From the NCBI RefSeq assembly GCF_011397635.1, contig NC_064754.1, positions 34,588,043-34,652,042 of the forward strand: a DNA stretch of 64,000 nucleotides, given 5' to 3'. This DNA comes from Epinephelus fuscoguttatus (taxonomy: Eukaryota; Chordata; Actinopteri; Perciformes; Serranidae). How positions within the stretch are numbered: the first letter of the stretch is position 1; each line of letters begins with the position of its first letter. Shown one piece after another: positions 1-13,300 of this stretch. Both the position numbers and the translations under genes were made by a program. The notes beneath the pieces were generated by a model. The model ran no database searches and was not told the DNA's origin. It worked only from the letters and a program-made list of their open reading frames with translations.

Positions 1-207
1 TAATCAGAGCAATGTCCTTGCAGAAATGTTAAAATGATACGCATGAAACATACAAATGTACTGTAGCCGTGGTTTTCATAAATGTACAATGCCAACATTT
101 TCTTCTGGCAATTCAGCTAAGGATTCCTCCATGTATAGCCATTTAAACTTTCCTTTTCACAGATGTAGCACATAACAAGAGATTGAGTGTGCCAGAAGTG
201 TTCTCAC

Positions 208-491
208 CTACTTGAGATACTCCATTTGGTTTAGGCCAGGGATGATGCTTGGGTAGAGCATACAAGAAGCATGATATGATGCGGGTTACACCACAGTCAT
301 GCAGCCAGTTCGTAATTTGGTCATAAACAACAGAGTCTCTCGCTGTTTCTTGACTTTTTCTGACTATTTCGACTTCGAACCCTACTGACAAATCTTGTTG
401 TCTCTCTAGTTGAACATTTTCGCTGCCATCTTGCCATCCTGACCCTTCCATCTCAACCTCAGATGTTTGCTTTCTTCTGGTTTTGCATGAG
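208..491 (-). CDS. Unidentified exon-like open frame
   Basis: On the minus strand a continuous open frame of about 94 codons lies between a plausible acceptor (pyrimidine-rich stretch ending in ATGCAG just right of 491) and a good donor (G|GTGAGA at 207-206). Entry phase would be 2 and exit phase 1. The predicted peptide is hydrophilic at first (SEVEMEGSGWQDGSE, then QQDLSVGFEVEIV) and then has a compact segment NWLHDCGVTRIISCFLYALP followed by KHHPWPKPNG. Its composition looks like real protein and not translated repeat. I do not recognise the family. It lies on the same strand as prkca, inside what should be prkca intron 1, and resembles no part of a kinase C. It may be an exon of a nested or neighbouring gene, a decayed gene, or chance. 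Confidence 0.3.
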
Positions 492-3400
492 CTGCATGAT
501 AAAAACGTCATCAACAAGCCCACACACTTTATGTGAATCAGACGTTACACAGACTCTGTAATCAGGAGCTGGGAGGGTAAAGTCCTTTTAATGTCCGATC
601 CAACTGATTCGGACATTTGCAAATTCGGACATTCAGCTCCTCTGGGTAATGCCTGAATGATTTCAGGTTTGCAGTGCATGTGTGATCGGGACTTATGATT
701 GGTAGGAATTGTTGCAAATTACTGAGTCAAGAAATAAGCCATTCTGAATTAGTGCAGGGACACACACGTCTTACTTATACTACATAGTGTTATGGTTTTT
801 ATGGTTGTTGCTTGTTTTGTGGTACAAAAACTTTATTATGCTGGAACAATAAATTAAAAATAATTTCCCATGATAAATATGACACTCTTGTATATTCTAG
901 CCCTGTAAAACCAGCCAATAAATATCAACTATAACCATTCTGTACTATCCAAATGGGGAATCACTCACTATCAGTTGAGACTTACCACTTTGGCTCACCA
1001 CGCTGTATCTGCACGCTCTCAACCTGAGTCCATTATGACTGAGCTGCCAAACGCTTCCTCCTGTAGGAGCTCAAGTTCCCCGACCAAACACAGAGCAGAC
1101 GCCACAACACCGAGCTGCTGACAGGGCCCTCTCTTTCACCTGACTCTACATGGCTTTGCTGTCCATACAGATTCCTTCCACATACATCAATACATGCGTG
1201 TACACACTAAAACGAGCTCGTGCATAAAAAGGCCCAGCATGGGAAATGTCACACTGACATCCAAAATAAGTTATGTCATGTTTTATTGTTGCTTAAAATA
1301 AATGCTGTAATTATGTTGATGTTGTGAGGAAAAGGCAGAAAGGGAGTTTTGAGAAAAGCAACAGATTGCTGTTGCATTCTGGCTTAAAATAATGTAACCA
1401 ACAGAGGCTAATAAATAATACTCCATGTGGATCGCATCATTCTAACAGCGTGTCAGTACAACACAAAACAGCTGTTTGTGTCAACTCTAGTTATATTTAA
1501 ACCACACAGATTCAAGTCTTCCCTTTTTTAAAAAGTGAGAGTTCTACAGCATTACTGGTGGGTAGACATGCACATTTTGCAGACTTTTCCCTTGAATATT
1601 TATTTAAATATACATGGTGTAAGCACAAAAAACACCTGTACTTGAAAGTAAGGGCCGGTGACATGCTCTCATAATGGCCCAGCCTATCATTCAAAAAGAC
1701 TTATCTCTTAAACAGCTTCTTCACTTATGTTTGTTGCTAACATGAAACTTGATATTTCAATTAAAGATGCACCAATTGCAATTTTCTCAGCCTAATCCAA
1801 TTTTTTATTTTTCTATCTCAATTTCCTTTCTTACCAGTTACTATATTTGACTGCATACACACAAAAAAAGTTTTCTTTAAAGCAACTGTTAAGTTGGCTT
1901 GAAACCGTAAAAATCCATTAAAGATGAGTGCCTTATTAAGAATACACAAAAGTCTGCGTGAAAATAAATGCTCATAACTACTAAGAAAATATAGTTCAAA
2001 AACAGCTAGTTTGGCTGTTTAAGTCATCTCATGGGATTATGAGGGTGTAATGAAATTCTGAAACAGGTAACATTAGCTTTTTTACGTGAAACTTTTGAGC
2101 CTATTATCAACTACCCCTGTAGTCTGCTGGTAATCCTGGCTAATCAGTTAAGTAGCAGACCAGGGTAGACCACCAATATTTGTGTTTATTTTGAGTTATA
2201 CCTCCTGAACTGGGAAGCGTTTTAAAATCTCCCATCCACTTACATAAAATGGCTAGCATTAGCTTTGCTATGCTACACTTTTGTGCTACTTATTAACTCT
2301 GCAACTAATACAGATTTGGGTGGTGTACCCCAGTCTGCTAGATAGCCTAACACAGTAGCTTTCAAACTATGTTCAGTATGCATGAGAATGAGCTACAACT
2401 TTTTACCTTTTGGTCTAAATAAATTGCTAATGAGGGGGCGTGACAAAGTATCAGTGTTTGATGACCAGGGAATGAGAATGGGTTGCTGAGTGTGCAGAGC
2501 ATGCATATAAATGTGAGCAGCACAGGATATCTGAGACTGAGTGGCTGGTCACCGATCATAGCCAATCAAGCTGAAAATTCAATTGCCATGAGTGGTCGAT
2601 CAATCAGTGCAGCTCCTACACAAGTGCACACAATTATGTTACATAAAGGCTTTACAAATTATGCCACTTCCTTACTTGTCAATGTAAAACATGGAGTCTA
2701 CAGAGGTTCAGATGTTCCCCTGCAGAATCCACCACCTGCCCCTACAACAGGTGAAATCACACATCCAGAAAAATACAAATAAATTTAAATAAACTTAATT
2801 TTTTGTTATAGACATTGCATATCAAAATGGAATTAAAATCTCAGATGATCGCTGCAATAATTATGCTAATCAATGGACATTCCTCTGTAGGTTTTAGTCA
2901 CATGTGAAGGTCAAATTCAGTACTTGAAACTGAATGTTGGCTCAAGCACTGAAGGTCAAATTAAGTCCTTGAGCAAACATTCAAGAGAGTTGTTTGTCAA
3001 AATTCGACAACAATACAAAGCCATGTGAGGCTTTGCTGTTGCCACGTATTCCAACTGACAAAGAGAGACGGAAAAATCTGACCATTCAAATTCCATGTGG
3101 CATCAGTATGACAGCAGGAACATGGACGTCATCCCACCTGGGACTGCTCAGTCAGTTCCCTTCCTGTGCTCAAATCCCCTCATCAAACTGTGAAACAGAT
3201 TTGGGCTGCATCATGACAGCATGCAATCAGGAACTGAACAGGGCTCTATTATCTCATGACATGCAGGTGTCAGAGGATGTATTTCCCTCCATGCAGGAGC
3301 CGTCCTGTGCCAAGAGACAAGCAGATTTGCATCAACGTGTCGTCCAGGTCTCCATGGAAGCCCAGAGGGTAATCTAATACAGTCTCTGAAGCACTGAGGG

Positions 3401-6400
3401 TAGAGCTGCAGCGAGGGAGCAACAAACATCACAACTCCATTTAAAATATTGACATATTTGACTGAACATCAGCACTCAGTCACACAAATTAAAAAAGCAA
3501 TATTTATGTCGAATGCTCATTTTGAAAGCTCTGGAATTTGCATATTCCAACACAGTCCCTCCAGGCTGACAAATATCACAAACGAACAGCAGCATTTTTC
3601 TATGAAAACACGACTTTATATAGTGCCAAACACATTAGAGCTATGAGGCGCATTTTGAACACAACAGGGCATTTCCCCAAATGCATGGTGGAAATTCAGG
3701 TGATAAATAATGCAGACCGCCATGATGGATTAGTCCAATCTTAATGCAGCTGGTCTGAATTGATTGGCGAGAAACAGGAAGAGAGACGAGAGGCTTTCAG
3801 GGAAATCCAAGACGGCCATTCAGTTTGCTTTGGCAATGCTGTTTCAGGTCAGATCTAAACTGCTCGCCAATACCTCCAATTCACTTTCCAAAATTATCAT
3901 TAGGGCTTTATTCAGCTGAGGACCTACTGTATGTCAGCAGTGACATTCATTTGCATTTTATTAGCTTTGTAATATATTTGGAATCATATTCTGACATTGG
4001 GAAATATTTATGTCTGTTTCAAACATTAAACTTGGAAATGAAGTTGGCCACAGGCGACAGAAAATACATGTCAACAACTTGCATGCAGTTTTACCTACAG
4101 TGAGCAACACACTCTTCTACAAATCAAAACACAAAACCCGCTTGTACAGAGGTATGCTAATAGAAAGCATCAGTGGCGCTGCCAATTCACAGCAGCCAGC
4201 ATTCTCAAGACTATGACTACATTCATCCAAATACTGCAGAGAGATGACTGAATAAAACCAGCTCAGGCGTTTTTTCTGTAAAGTACACAGCAGCACTACA
4301 TCCTTTCTACGACCACAGGGAAAGTGCGACCCAAAATAAGCCCAACAGATTGAAGAAGTTGATTTAGTTTCAAATAAACATAACCAAACAAAGATATGGA
4401 GGGATAAGCAAACACTGAAATTGTTCAAATTTGCTTCATGAGCCAAAACCACAAGATCTGTCAAACAGGTTGGACATGTTTCTTTGTTCTTAGACAATAT
4501 TTTGTTTGTTTGTAAAAATGCTGTTGCATCAAACCAGTAGTGCACAACAGACTTACAAAATAAGGGCACATAGAAGTTTTTCTGGAGGCTTGAAGTGGTC
4601 TAACAGTATGGACCTTATCTTAGTGATTCAAAGCGCAGCGTAACTCTCATTGCTAGTTTCTCACAAACGCAGAAATTGATTGCAACAAAAACCTAATCTC
4701 AAGTTAATGGCATGGTATTTTCCTGCCATTTTAAGGACACATTCAGATGGGTAAGATGCACCCACAACACACATGCACTTTGCTTGTTACAAACAGGCTG
4801 AAGGTGGGTAAAGTAATGCATTATTAATGAAGAAAAAATCCCGTTCTCTAAAAAAGTTAACATAGCAGAGAGCAGAGCTGCTGTCTGACTCCCCAATAAG
4901 ACTGAGACTGGAGCAGCATAATTTCATTGACTTTTTTTAAATGGCTAAAAGTTAAGCTCTGTTTCCTCTGTCACGTTTATAACCCGAGCTTTTAGTTTTG
5001 CTGCTAAAACGGACAAGGATATTTGCTGCAGTGACATTACTGCTCTTACTGCATTACTCACAGCAGAAAAAAACAGGCTTCAACAATTTGCTGAATCCAC
5101 CATGTAAATAACAGTGCTCCAGGTGCACCTGGCTTTTAAAGGGAATGAGAGATGACACTGATTAACTGATTTCATGTCATGCCCTATGATTAATTAAGGG
5201 ACTAAATGCAACCCCTTTGTCCCTTGTGCCTTGCTTTCTGCCCAGATTATGCTCTGTTTAACCAGCAAAAGTGGAGTTGGAAATGCCCTAAATGCACTTG
5301 CATCATGCACTTTAGTCCATGTGCTACAGATTGCTTAAATAGGGCCCATTATGTTGGTTTTTAATTTGCCACCCATCTGTATCTTTTCAATGCTAAGCCA
5401 CTGCCACTGATTTTCACTAAAAACACTCTTTTTCTTGTAATCAGAGCACTTCCTTTGACTGTCTCCTCTTTATATATTAGTTATAAGATAATGCTGCTGC
5501 CTGCTGCTCATGTTGTCCAACAGGTTACTATTAAAGACTGAATAAGAGGTGACCAGCCAGTCAAAAATGAACAGCACCTACTTAAAAAGCTTTTTGAGAG
5601 CTTTTGTGACAATGAAGTGTTTTGCTGCTGTTCATGTTAATCTGACAAGCCGGCTAGGGACTCAAAGTTTATTGTAATGACAATGCATTGATATCACTGC
5701 CATTGAGTAACTCCTTGTCCTGTTAATGTTGGTTTTACAGCTTTATTTTTTGTGTGCTCATGGATCAGACAGCACTATGGACTGAAAGAAGTAAAAATTA
5801 ATAGCTGGGGACTGCTTTCTATTGGATACATGAATCTACGGTGGTGGTCCTCTTACAGCTGGGGAAGCTTTAGGAGTGAGAGGTTTTACTGCTGGGGATT
5901 TGCTCGAGCAGCGTTAGTTATTATGGTCTTTGTCAGACAGGCCATATCTCTTCAGGCCCCAGTGAGCCCTGTACGGGTCATGGTCCTGATCACCGTCCAT
6001 GATTTAAGGGTGTCAAACACAGAAGCAATAACTAATTTCTACAGGGTGAAAGTCTCTCTCAGTGTGTATGAAAGACGTGTTCAACTATAATAAGGAAAAG
6101 AACCACAGTAATATTGATGCAGCGATATTTTTGGTTGATGTCGGTTTTTAACAGCTTTATCGGGATACACATTTACTATTTATACATGGCTCTGATCAAA
6201 ACACAAATCTGTAGCAGGTGATTCTGAGGGCTGAAAGTCTTAATACAAATGTTTGTTCACATAGTAGACTGCTGAATAAAATCATTAATTGAACTCAGGG
6301 CGTCAAACAAACCTTTGCAACAATATGCTCAACTATGGTTCTGTTACAAGGTACTTTATCTAATAGTGAAGTCGCATCAATAAAAATCTTATCTGATATG

Positions 6401-7411
6401 ATTTACATTGTGTTGTTTAACAACTAGGGACTGTTTAACTTAAACTTTTTGAAACAAACGGCTTACAAATTACGAAAGAAGCCGACAACTGCTACTGCTG
6501 ACCACGCCGCTGTGGATAAGGGCGCCACGATGTTGGAGGAATGCTCCAACCCCTGCAGATCTGGAGAGACTTCACTCTACCCTTATCGCAGCTCTTGGCG
6601 CAACACTTTCAACATAGATAAACAAAGCTCTGAGCATGGCCCTCGGCCCACTCTCGTCCTCTCTGGAAAAAATCAAGAGAAATAATGTCAAGGCTTAACT
6701 AGATGTGTGTATTTTTGTTCATGGGCAGTGCGTTGCCTTGCACTTGTCTCTACACCATTGTCACTGTATCAGTTTACTGCACTGTCATCCCCATGTTTCC
6801 TTCTGTTGAGCTAAATGAATCAGTGACTGTGCCTCTGTTCTCTATGTATACGAGACAAACACATATCATTAGAGTATTTGCGTCCATACAGTAAATGCTG
6901 GCTGCAAATTTCTGTAGCAGGGATAGATAATGAACAACTAAGATATTAAAAATTGTAGAAATACGATCACGGCGGAAAATTTGTATTTGCAATGGATTAA
7001 GTTTACATCAATATGTTGAAATTGAAATAACAGCATTAAAATTACAAAATTCGCTGAACCCCGAGGTTCCTTTTAAAATACAAGCATCTGGCTGATTGGT
7101 GCATTTTTGATTGTTCTGAGGAAGAAAATAAAGACGCTTGAAAATGAAAAATCATCAAAAGTGAGGTTTGAATGAACATCACTGGTTAAGTCACTACTAG
7201 GTTGCTAACATCGGCAAAACTTGACTAACGTGTGTGTCCCACTCCCCACAAAGCCCTTATGTAATCACACAGTGGCCATCTAAAGACTGAGCAAGTGTCC
7301 TCCTATAAACAGAACCAGCCCTACACATAGCAGTGTGTCTCTTCAGGGGACCAGGGAGCAACTCTAAATATAGCCTATGTTGAACTCTGCCCCCTTCCCT
7401 CTCTGTCTCAT

Positions 7412-7413
<2 letters not shown>

Positions 7414-7442
<29 letters not shown>
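7414..7442. repeat. (CA)n microsatellite
   Basis: An uninterrupted CA run of about 14 units. The open frames that cross it on both strands, rich in TH or CV dipeptides, are artefacts of the repeat. Confidence 0.95.
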
Positions 7443-7446
<4 letters not shown>

Positions 7447-8957
7447 CACACACATGTCGTGATGCCTCTTCTTTGCTCCGCTCCATTCAAAGGTCTGTAA
7501 ATCTTGCATCTCCGTGTCCATCTAAATCTGGGCCAGAACAGTACAAAGGGAACATCAACACTGGAACATCTTAACCCTAAGAGCATGCCCATACCACGTT
7601 AACTACATGAGAAGAAAACCCAGCACAAACCAACTCTTAATTTCTTTTTTTTTAGCAGCATGAAGGGATTGGATATGTGGGAGTCCATGTGTCAAAGAGA
7701 GAAAGAAACTGGCCCAATATAGCAGCAACCCCATGGGCCCCCAGCCGGGCAGAGGGCGCTGTAGAGGGCAGTTTCCTGGCTGCGAGCCCAAGAAATGACA
7801 GAGGAAACAAACAAATCAGGAAAAAAGACAAAGAGATGAAAGGAGGAGAAAAAGAAGAGAGCTGGCAGTGAACTTGCTACATGAACAAAATTCAGCTGTT
7901 AGCATCAAAGCTGTTTGCAATTAATCTGCTTCTTTGTTCTAAGTATGCCGCCGCTTTACAGCAGAGAGTGAGGTGCAAACAAAGGCACGGCCGCTAAGGT
8001 GACAGAGATAAAGCAACAGATGCAGCAGGGTGGCCTGTGGCTCCGTCTGAGGCTGGGGGCTCGTGAGAAACCCAGGACCACAGTCAGCAGTGCTTTCATG
8101 TGCCTGTCACGGACCATTTCCTCTCGGAATCATTTCTCAGAGGGCAAAATGATGGTATGAAAATTCAGTTTAAGGCTTTCACAGCTGAAACTGTAACAGA
8201 AATGAAAAAAGACACCCAGGCTCTGTCCTTTCTGTTTGAAGTTTGTGTGGCTAAATAAATGACTAACCAAACAAACCACAAAAATTGCCAACAGAAGACT
8301 GGAGAGAACAACATGTTGAACTTGCTAACTCTAACACTAGAATTCATTTTTAGCATGCCCAGAATCTGAAGGGGCACTTGCAAAAATGGCAACAGTCCCG
8401 CTGGATTAGTACTTCAAAGTTTCATCACTGAGAGCTTTAAAGCTTTGCTACTTTTCTGCTCACTGCTATTACACCACCAAATTAATGTAATTGCGCTCTA
8501 TTTGACAGAAAAAAAAATACAGACACTCCTCCTGAAAAATTAGCTGTTTATAACTTTGTGTACTGGCGATGTAGTATCTTTTGAGGTAGAATGAAAGCAC
8601 AACTGAAAATAGCCGCTTGGCTACTATACTGCAGAGCTGCGCTATGTTCAAGTAATTTCACTATAAAAGCATTACTCACTGAGACACACATAAGCATGGT
8701 TTATTTCAGGCCACCTTAGCTTGAAATTGTAATAAACTCTCATAAAAAGATGGAGTTTATTACAGGCTGTGTAACTCCCTGGAGAAATAAAAGCGTGAAG
8801 CAATTTATCACAGACTGTGTGACGCACAAATTTGCCACACAACAGAAACAGAGCTGTGGCACCATCGGATGCTGGCTGTCTATTTTCATATTTTCAGTTG
8901 TCACATTTGCAATTTGTAGTCATTGGACAACACGCTCAACAGTGCAATATCTAACAC

Positions 8958-9430
8958 AGGTGGGACCAGATTATTGTTTTGCAAGTGTCACGTCTTTACT
9001 CTCAGGTCCAAAATCATGTCCAGAGTCAATACTGACAAGTCCAGAGTCAAGTTAAAGTCCTACATTTTGAGTTTCAAGTCTTAAACAAGTTTTAATGTGC
9101 TCTTCACCAATGTAATGCCATTTTAACAACAGAGCATGGCCGGATGGTTTAAACAAAGTGCATCATATGGGGAACTAAGTGTCAACTAGCTGGGAATGAA
9201 TAGCGTTAACATTAGTTGATTCAGGAAATGAATGAAATGGGGGAAGGTATCAACTATTTCCAAGTCAAAATGCTCAAGTCCAAGTGAAGCCACAAGTCAC
9301 TGATGTTACAGCCAGAGTAGGGTTGCAAGTCTTTTTTGATTTTGTCAAGTCAAATCTAAATTCATCCAATTTGTGACCTGAGGCTGATTCTGGTTTAAGT
9401 TATGTGACTCAAGTCCAAACCTCTGATATC
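8958..9430. repeat. CAAGTC-rich dispersed repeat
   Basis: A region in which CAAGTC, CAAGTCC, GAGTCAAG and TCAAGTC recur many times at irregular spacing, in the style of a family of non-autonomous repeats common in percomorph fish. No coding potential or clear ends are visible. The family assignment is from memory. Confidence 0.5.
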
Positions 9431-9976
9431 AAATGAAGTGAGGTCAATGGTTAGATAAGTTCATGTGTACACAGTTTGTGCTGTGGCAATCATTGACATT
9501 GCAATGGTGCTGAACATCAAGCATTAGGCTTCTAATGTAGGATGTAGCGCTCAGATGAAGAAGAAAAAACAAGAAATAATAGTAGTGTGTACCAGCTGGC
9601 ACAGACATGGACCATGGACTGTCAACAGGGGCCTTAATGGGATGACACGGTGGCGGATGTGCACAAGGATATTCTGAGTACTGTCCAAACACTGAACAGC
9701 ACAAGGTAAACATAGACGCCGTGCATCGATGGGATTTGGCGGATGAAAACATTTGTAGTCATGATTATTTGTCTGACACTGTCTAGGTGTGATCTAACAC
9801 ATCAAACAAGACCACTAACCATCAAAGGAACAACAAGGCCAGGCTGGTTTACCTAATGAGTAATTGGTTGGTTACAGTTATCATAATGTGTGGCAGGTTC
9901 ATACTGTGGCACAGTTTAGTTTCTGTAGCTGTTATTTTTGGATTCTCATTACAGAAACACAGTCCTAACAAATAAT

Positions 9977-10320
9977 GGGGGGCAGCAGTAGCTCAGTCCA
10001 TAGGGACTTGGGTTGGGAACCGGAGGGTCGCCTGTTCACGTCCCCTTCCGGACCAAAATATGGAGCGTGGACTGGTAGCTGGAGAGGTGCCAGTTCACCT
10101 CCTGGGCAAGGCACCAAACCGCAAGGCACCAAACCCCCCAACCGCTCAGAGCGCCTGTCATGGGCAGCCCACTCTGACATCTCTCCACTTAGTGCATGTA
10201 TAGGTCCAGTTTGTGCATGTGTGTGTTCGGACCTGTGTGTAATTGACAAACAGTGAAAAATTGAATTTCCCCTCAGGGGGATTAATAAAGTATATAAAAT
10301 TAAAATTAAATTAAAAAACT
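9977..10320 (+). mobile_element. tRNA-derived SINE
   Basis: The 5' part resembles a tRNA with internal RNA polymerase III promoter boxes: a box A-like TAGCTCAGTCCATAGGGAC near 9988 and a degenerate box B-like TGTTCACGTCCC about 35 bases further on. The 3' part ends in CCCCTCAGGGGGATTAATAAAGT, a short hairpin and tail of the type shared with L2-clade LINEs and V-SINE-like elements, followed by an A/T-rich ATTAAA array. The 93-94 codon open frames on both strands over this stretch are SINE shadows and not genes. No clear target-site duplication was found. Confidence 0.75.
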
Positions 10321-13300
10321 TACATTAAATTAAATTAAAATTAACTATTGGTCTAAATGCATTTAGCTAGCAGGGGTAACACTGGGGTCAGCAATGCATC
10401 ACCTCTGATCAGTGCATGCCCTCACTTGTGTGGCTGGACATCAAGTAGACTTCTCTCTTGGGAGGTGACAGCAAAACTCATTAGCTTCTTCTCTCGTGCA
10501 TCAAACAGGGAACACTGGGAAGCCTCGGGCACATTTCAGTTGTCCATAGTCTGCCAATAAACATCCAATCCACCAAGGAACTTAAAGGTCCTCCTCAAGA
10601 AACCATTGAGCAAGCACAAATCCATCGAATGCATCGACACTCCTGATATTATTTGCGTAATGAGTAGTGTGTGGAGCAGAAAATTAGACTTCTACAGTCA
10701 TTATACTATATATTGTGTGTGAATACTGTTTCGAATAAAAACTAGAACAACACTCTGTGAGGCTGCCTGGTTCTCATTTCATTCCTTAATCATCTCATGT
10801 CTAGTTACCTGTCTAGTCTGTGTTGAAATATGTCCTCTAAGAGGAATTTACCTGGACACATTTAATTATAGTCGGTAAAAGCAGCAGTTTATGGAGGGCT
10901 GTTTTTATATTGATTTTGCTTTCACCATTTTACCAAGAACCCGCAAAGAACATCAATTTGTGAGCCAAAGCTCTGGCGGCTAAGCTAAGATTTCCTGCTT
11001 CATATCTGAGAAAAGAGACAAGAGTGAGCATTTGCAGAATTAGATGGACTAAAAAGCTTGTCATTTATAAAATCTGAAATAGAATACAATACTGTGGGTC
11101 TGTTTGTGTCAGCTTACACTGGCGGGGCACAATGGTTTTATGATACCACCTACATCCTGTTAGAGAAGTGAATAAGTGGTAGAAATCCTAAATTGGCAAG
11201 ACAATCTGGAGCAATGGATGAATATTACACTCCTTTCAATAAGTGTCTACTGACACAGGTGCCTCTGAAGAGGGCACTTGACCACCAGACACTTAAGGAG
11301 AGCCAAGAAAAGACTGTGGCTCACTGTGAATATGTTTATCTGGATGAATGTGGAACAAGTCACAGAACAGGGTTATACTGACTGCTTCGCCCTTGGTAAA
11401 TCAGAACTTCCAGAGAAGAAAACCAAATGAGAAACCCTAACCCTCATCCCAGGCTCACAGGTTTCAAGACAGCGTGAAGTGAACAGTAAATCTGCTGAGT
11501 GACACGGGTACAAATTGCCTGGCCGTATGACGATGTCCACTAAACTAATTGGAGATACCCTGCTGCACAACGGCAGCAGGCCAGAGCCTTGAAATAAGAC
11601 TCCACAGGAGAAGTAGCCAGGTGAGGACAGGCAGATCGTTCACCATGCAGATAAAATCTAGAAAGCTGGTTACAGATAGGTTTGTTTGTTTCCACAACAT
11701 TAACTCTCCTCAAAATCAACTTTGCTCTAACATTTCACTTCAAGTGTCAGGCTGAGATTGCTTTGATTTTTTTTTCACCTGCACCCACATAAGGTCATGT
11801 TCAACACAAAAAAACTCTGTTGATTTTACTGTGTTGCACAATAGACAGTGCTCACATCTTCAACTATATCCTCACATCATAACACCACCCCCCCATACCT
11901 TGGGTTAAAATGTGTTTTGGGTGATCGGACTGCAATTGGTTACTGCTTGATCACATAAAATCACAGGTGTAAATGCACCCAAAACGCATTGAGCATAGAT
12001 CATGATCCAATCAGCCAAACCACCTCAGGGACAGTTGTTGGGGACACACTGTGACCACTTTGAACACAAGTGTAAATGCAATTGCACACAAGCACTTTTC
12101 TTCACCACATCAGAAACTGTTGTAGCGGCTGCTGCAGGAGTTGTAAGAGGCTGCCCGGCCATACACACACAGTGATAGGGCTACCCTGTCACTGTGTGTT
12201 ACTGATGGGTTTAGCGACAGGGTCAAGCCATTTTAGTGTCAGTGTGAGTTTGTTGGGACCGTTTAAGAGCTTGGTGTCTGATGTTAGCTGCTGCGTTAGC
12301 TCGTGCTTACTGGGCAGACATTGAATTGACTGTTCCCTGGAAGGAGAGCGGCTGCAGTGATGGCAGCAACAGAAAGTTTGCTGATCCACTGGGGAGTCGA
12401 GACGGTCTGAAGATGTTTCAATACTACTTGGTAAAGGGTTGTTTTGGTCAAAAGGTATCAAGTACTCATACCTAACCCTATTTAGCTGATTAGTTATTTG
12501 GTCTATAAAATGTAAGAAACGACTGAAAACTACTTTCAAAGACCCAAGTTGACACATTCAAATAGCTTGTTTTTGTCCAGAATCCAACTTTATTAACTTC
12601 ACACTTATAGAAGACTAGGAAAACCAGCATAAACCAGCATAAACCAGCACTAAAAATGTATTGGAAATGATTAATCAATAATCAAAAGGGTTATAGTCAA
12701 TGGCAATTTAGGATCTGACATACTATTTTGCAAAACCGTTATATACTTTGTATGTTTTCATATGTCTAACCTAAAAAATAGCCATACAAACATGAATACT
12801 AAATTAGCTTAAATTTACGACACACAATTTTGCTTCAGAAAAGCTTCAGCTGACATCACTATAAACACATGTGATGTGACAGTGTGCAGCCCACCCTATT
12901 CTTAGAAAAGAGACATTTGTGGGACTGAAGAGTAAATGTCACTCTTGTTATAGAAATGCCACAGTTTATCACTTTATCATTTTCAGTAGTGACTGAGAGG
13001 CTTCGTAGTCTCTGCTGGAGGACTCGACCCTCATTTTCTAGAAGCTTAAGTTTAATAATTGATGGCTAAACAGATATTATAAAGTGGGGACCTTTCTCTC
13101 TTTGAATAGCAGCAGTGTAACGACCTTCATCTCGATAAGGCACGCATTATTTATTTAACAGGTCCAGGAATGGATTTATGGTGGATGAAGAAGAAGGAGT
13201 GGTCAGTTTTTGAGAGGCGCAGTCAAGCCTCCGCCGTCTGAGGAAAAATCTCCAAAGCACCACTTGTGAGTAAGACCTCGCTCGCACTGTGCTACTGTCT

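Noticed and set aside
4117-4569. 150-codon minus frame rich in Cys, Leu and Phe
   Set aside because: No domain, no splice sites that fit and no resemblance to a known family; taken as chance in prkca intron 1.
9965-10256. Overlapping 93-94 codon frames on both strands
   Set aside because: They cover a tRNA-derived SINE with box A and box B-like segments, and neither frame resembles a protein.
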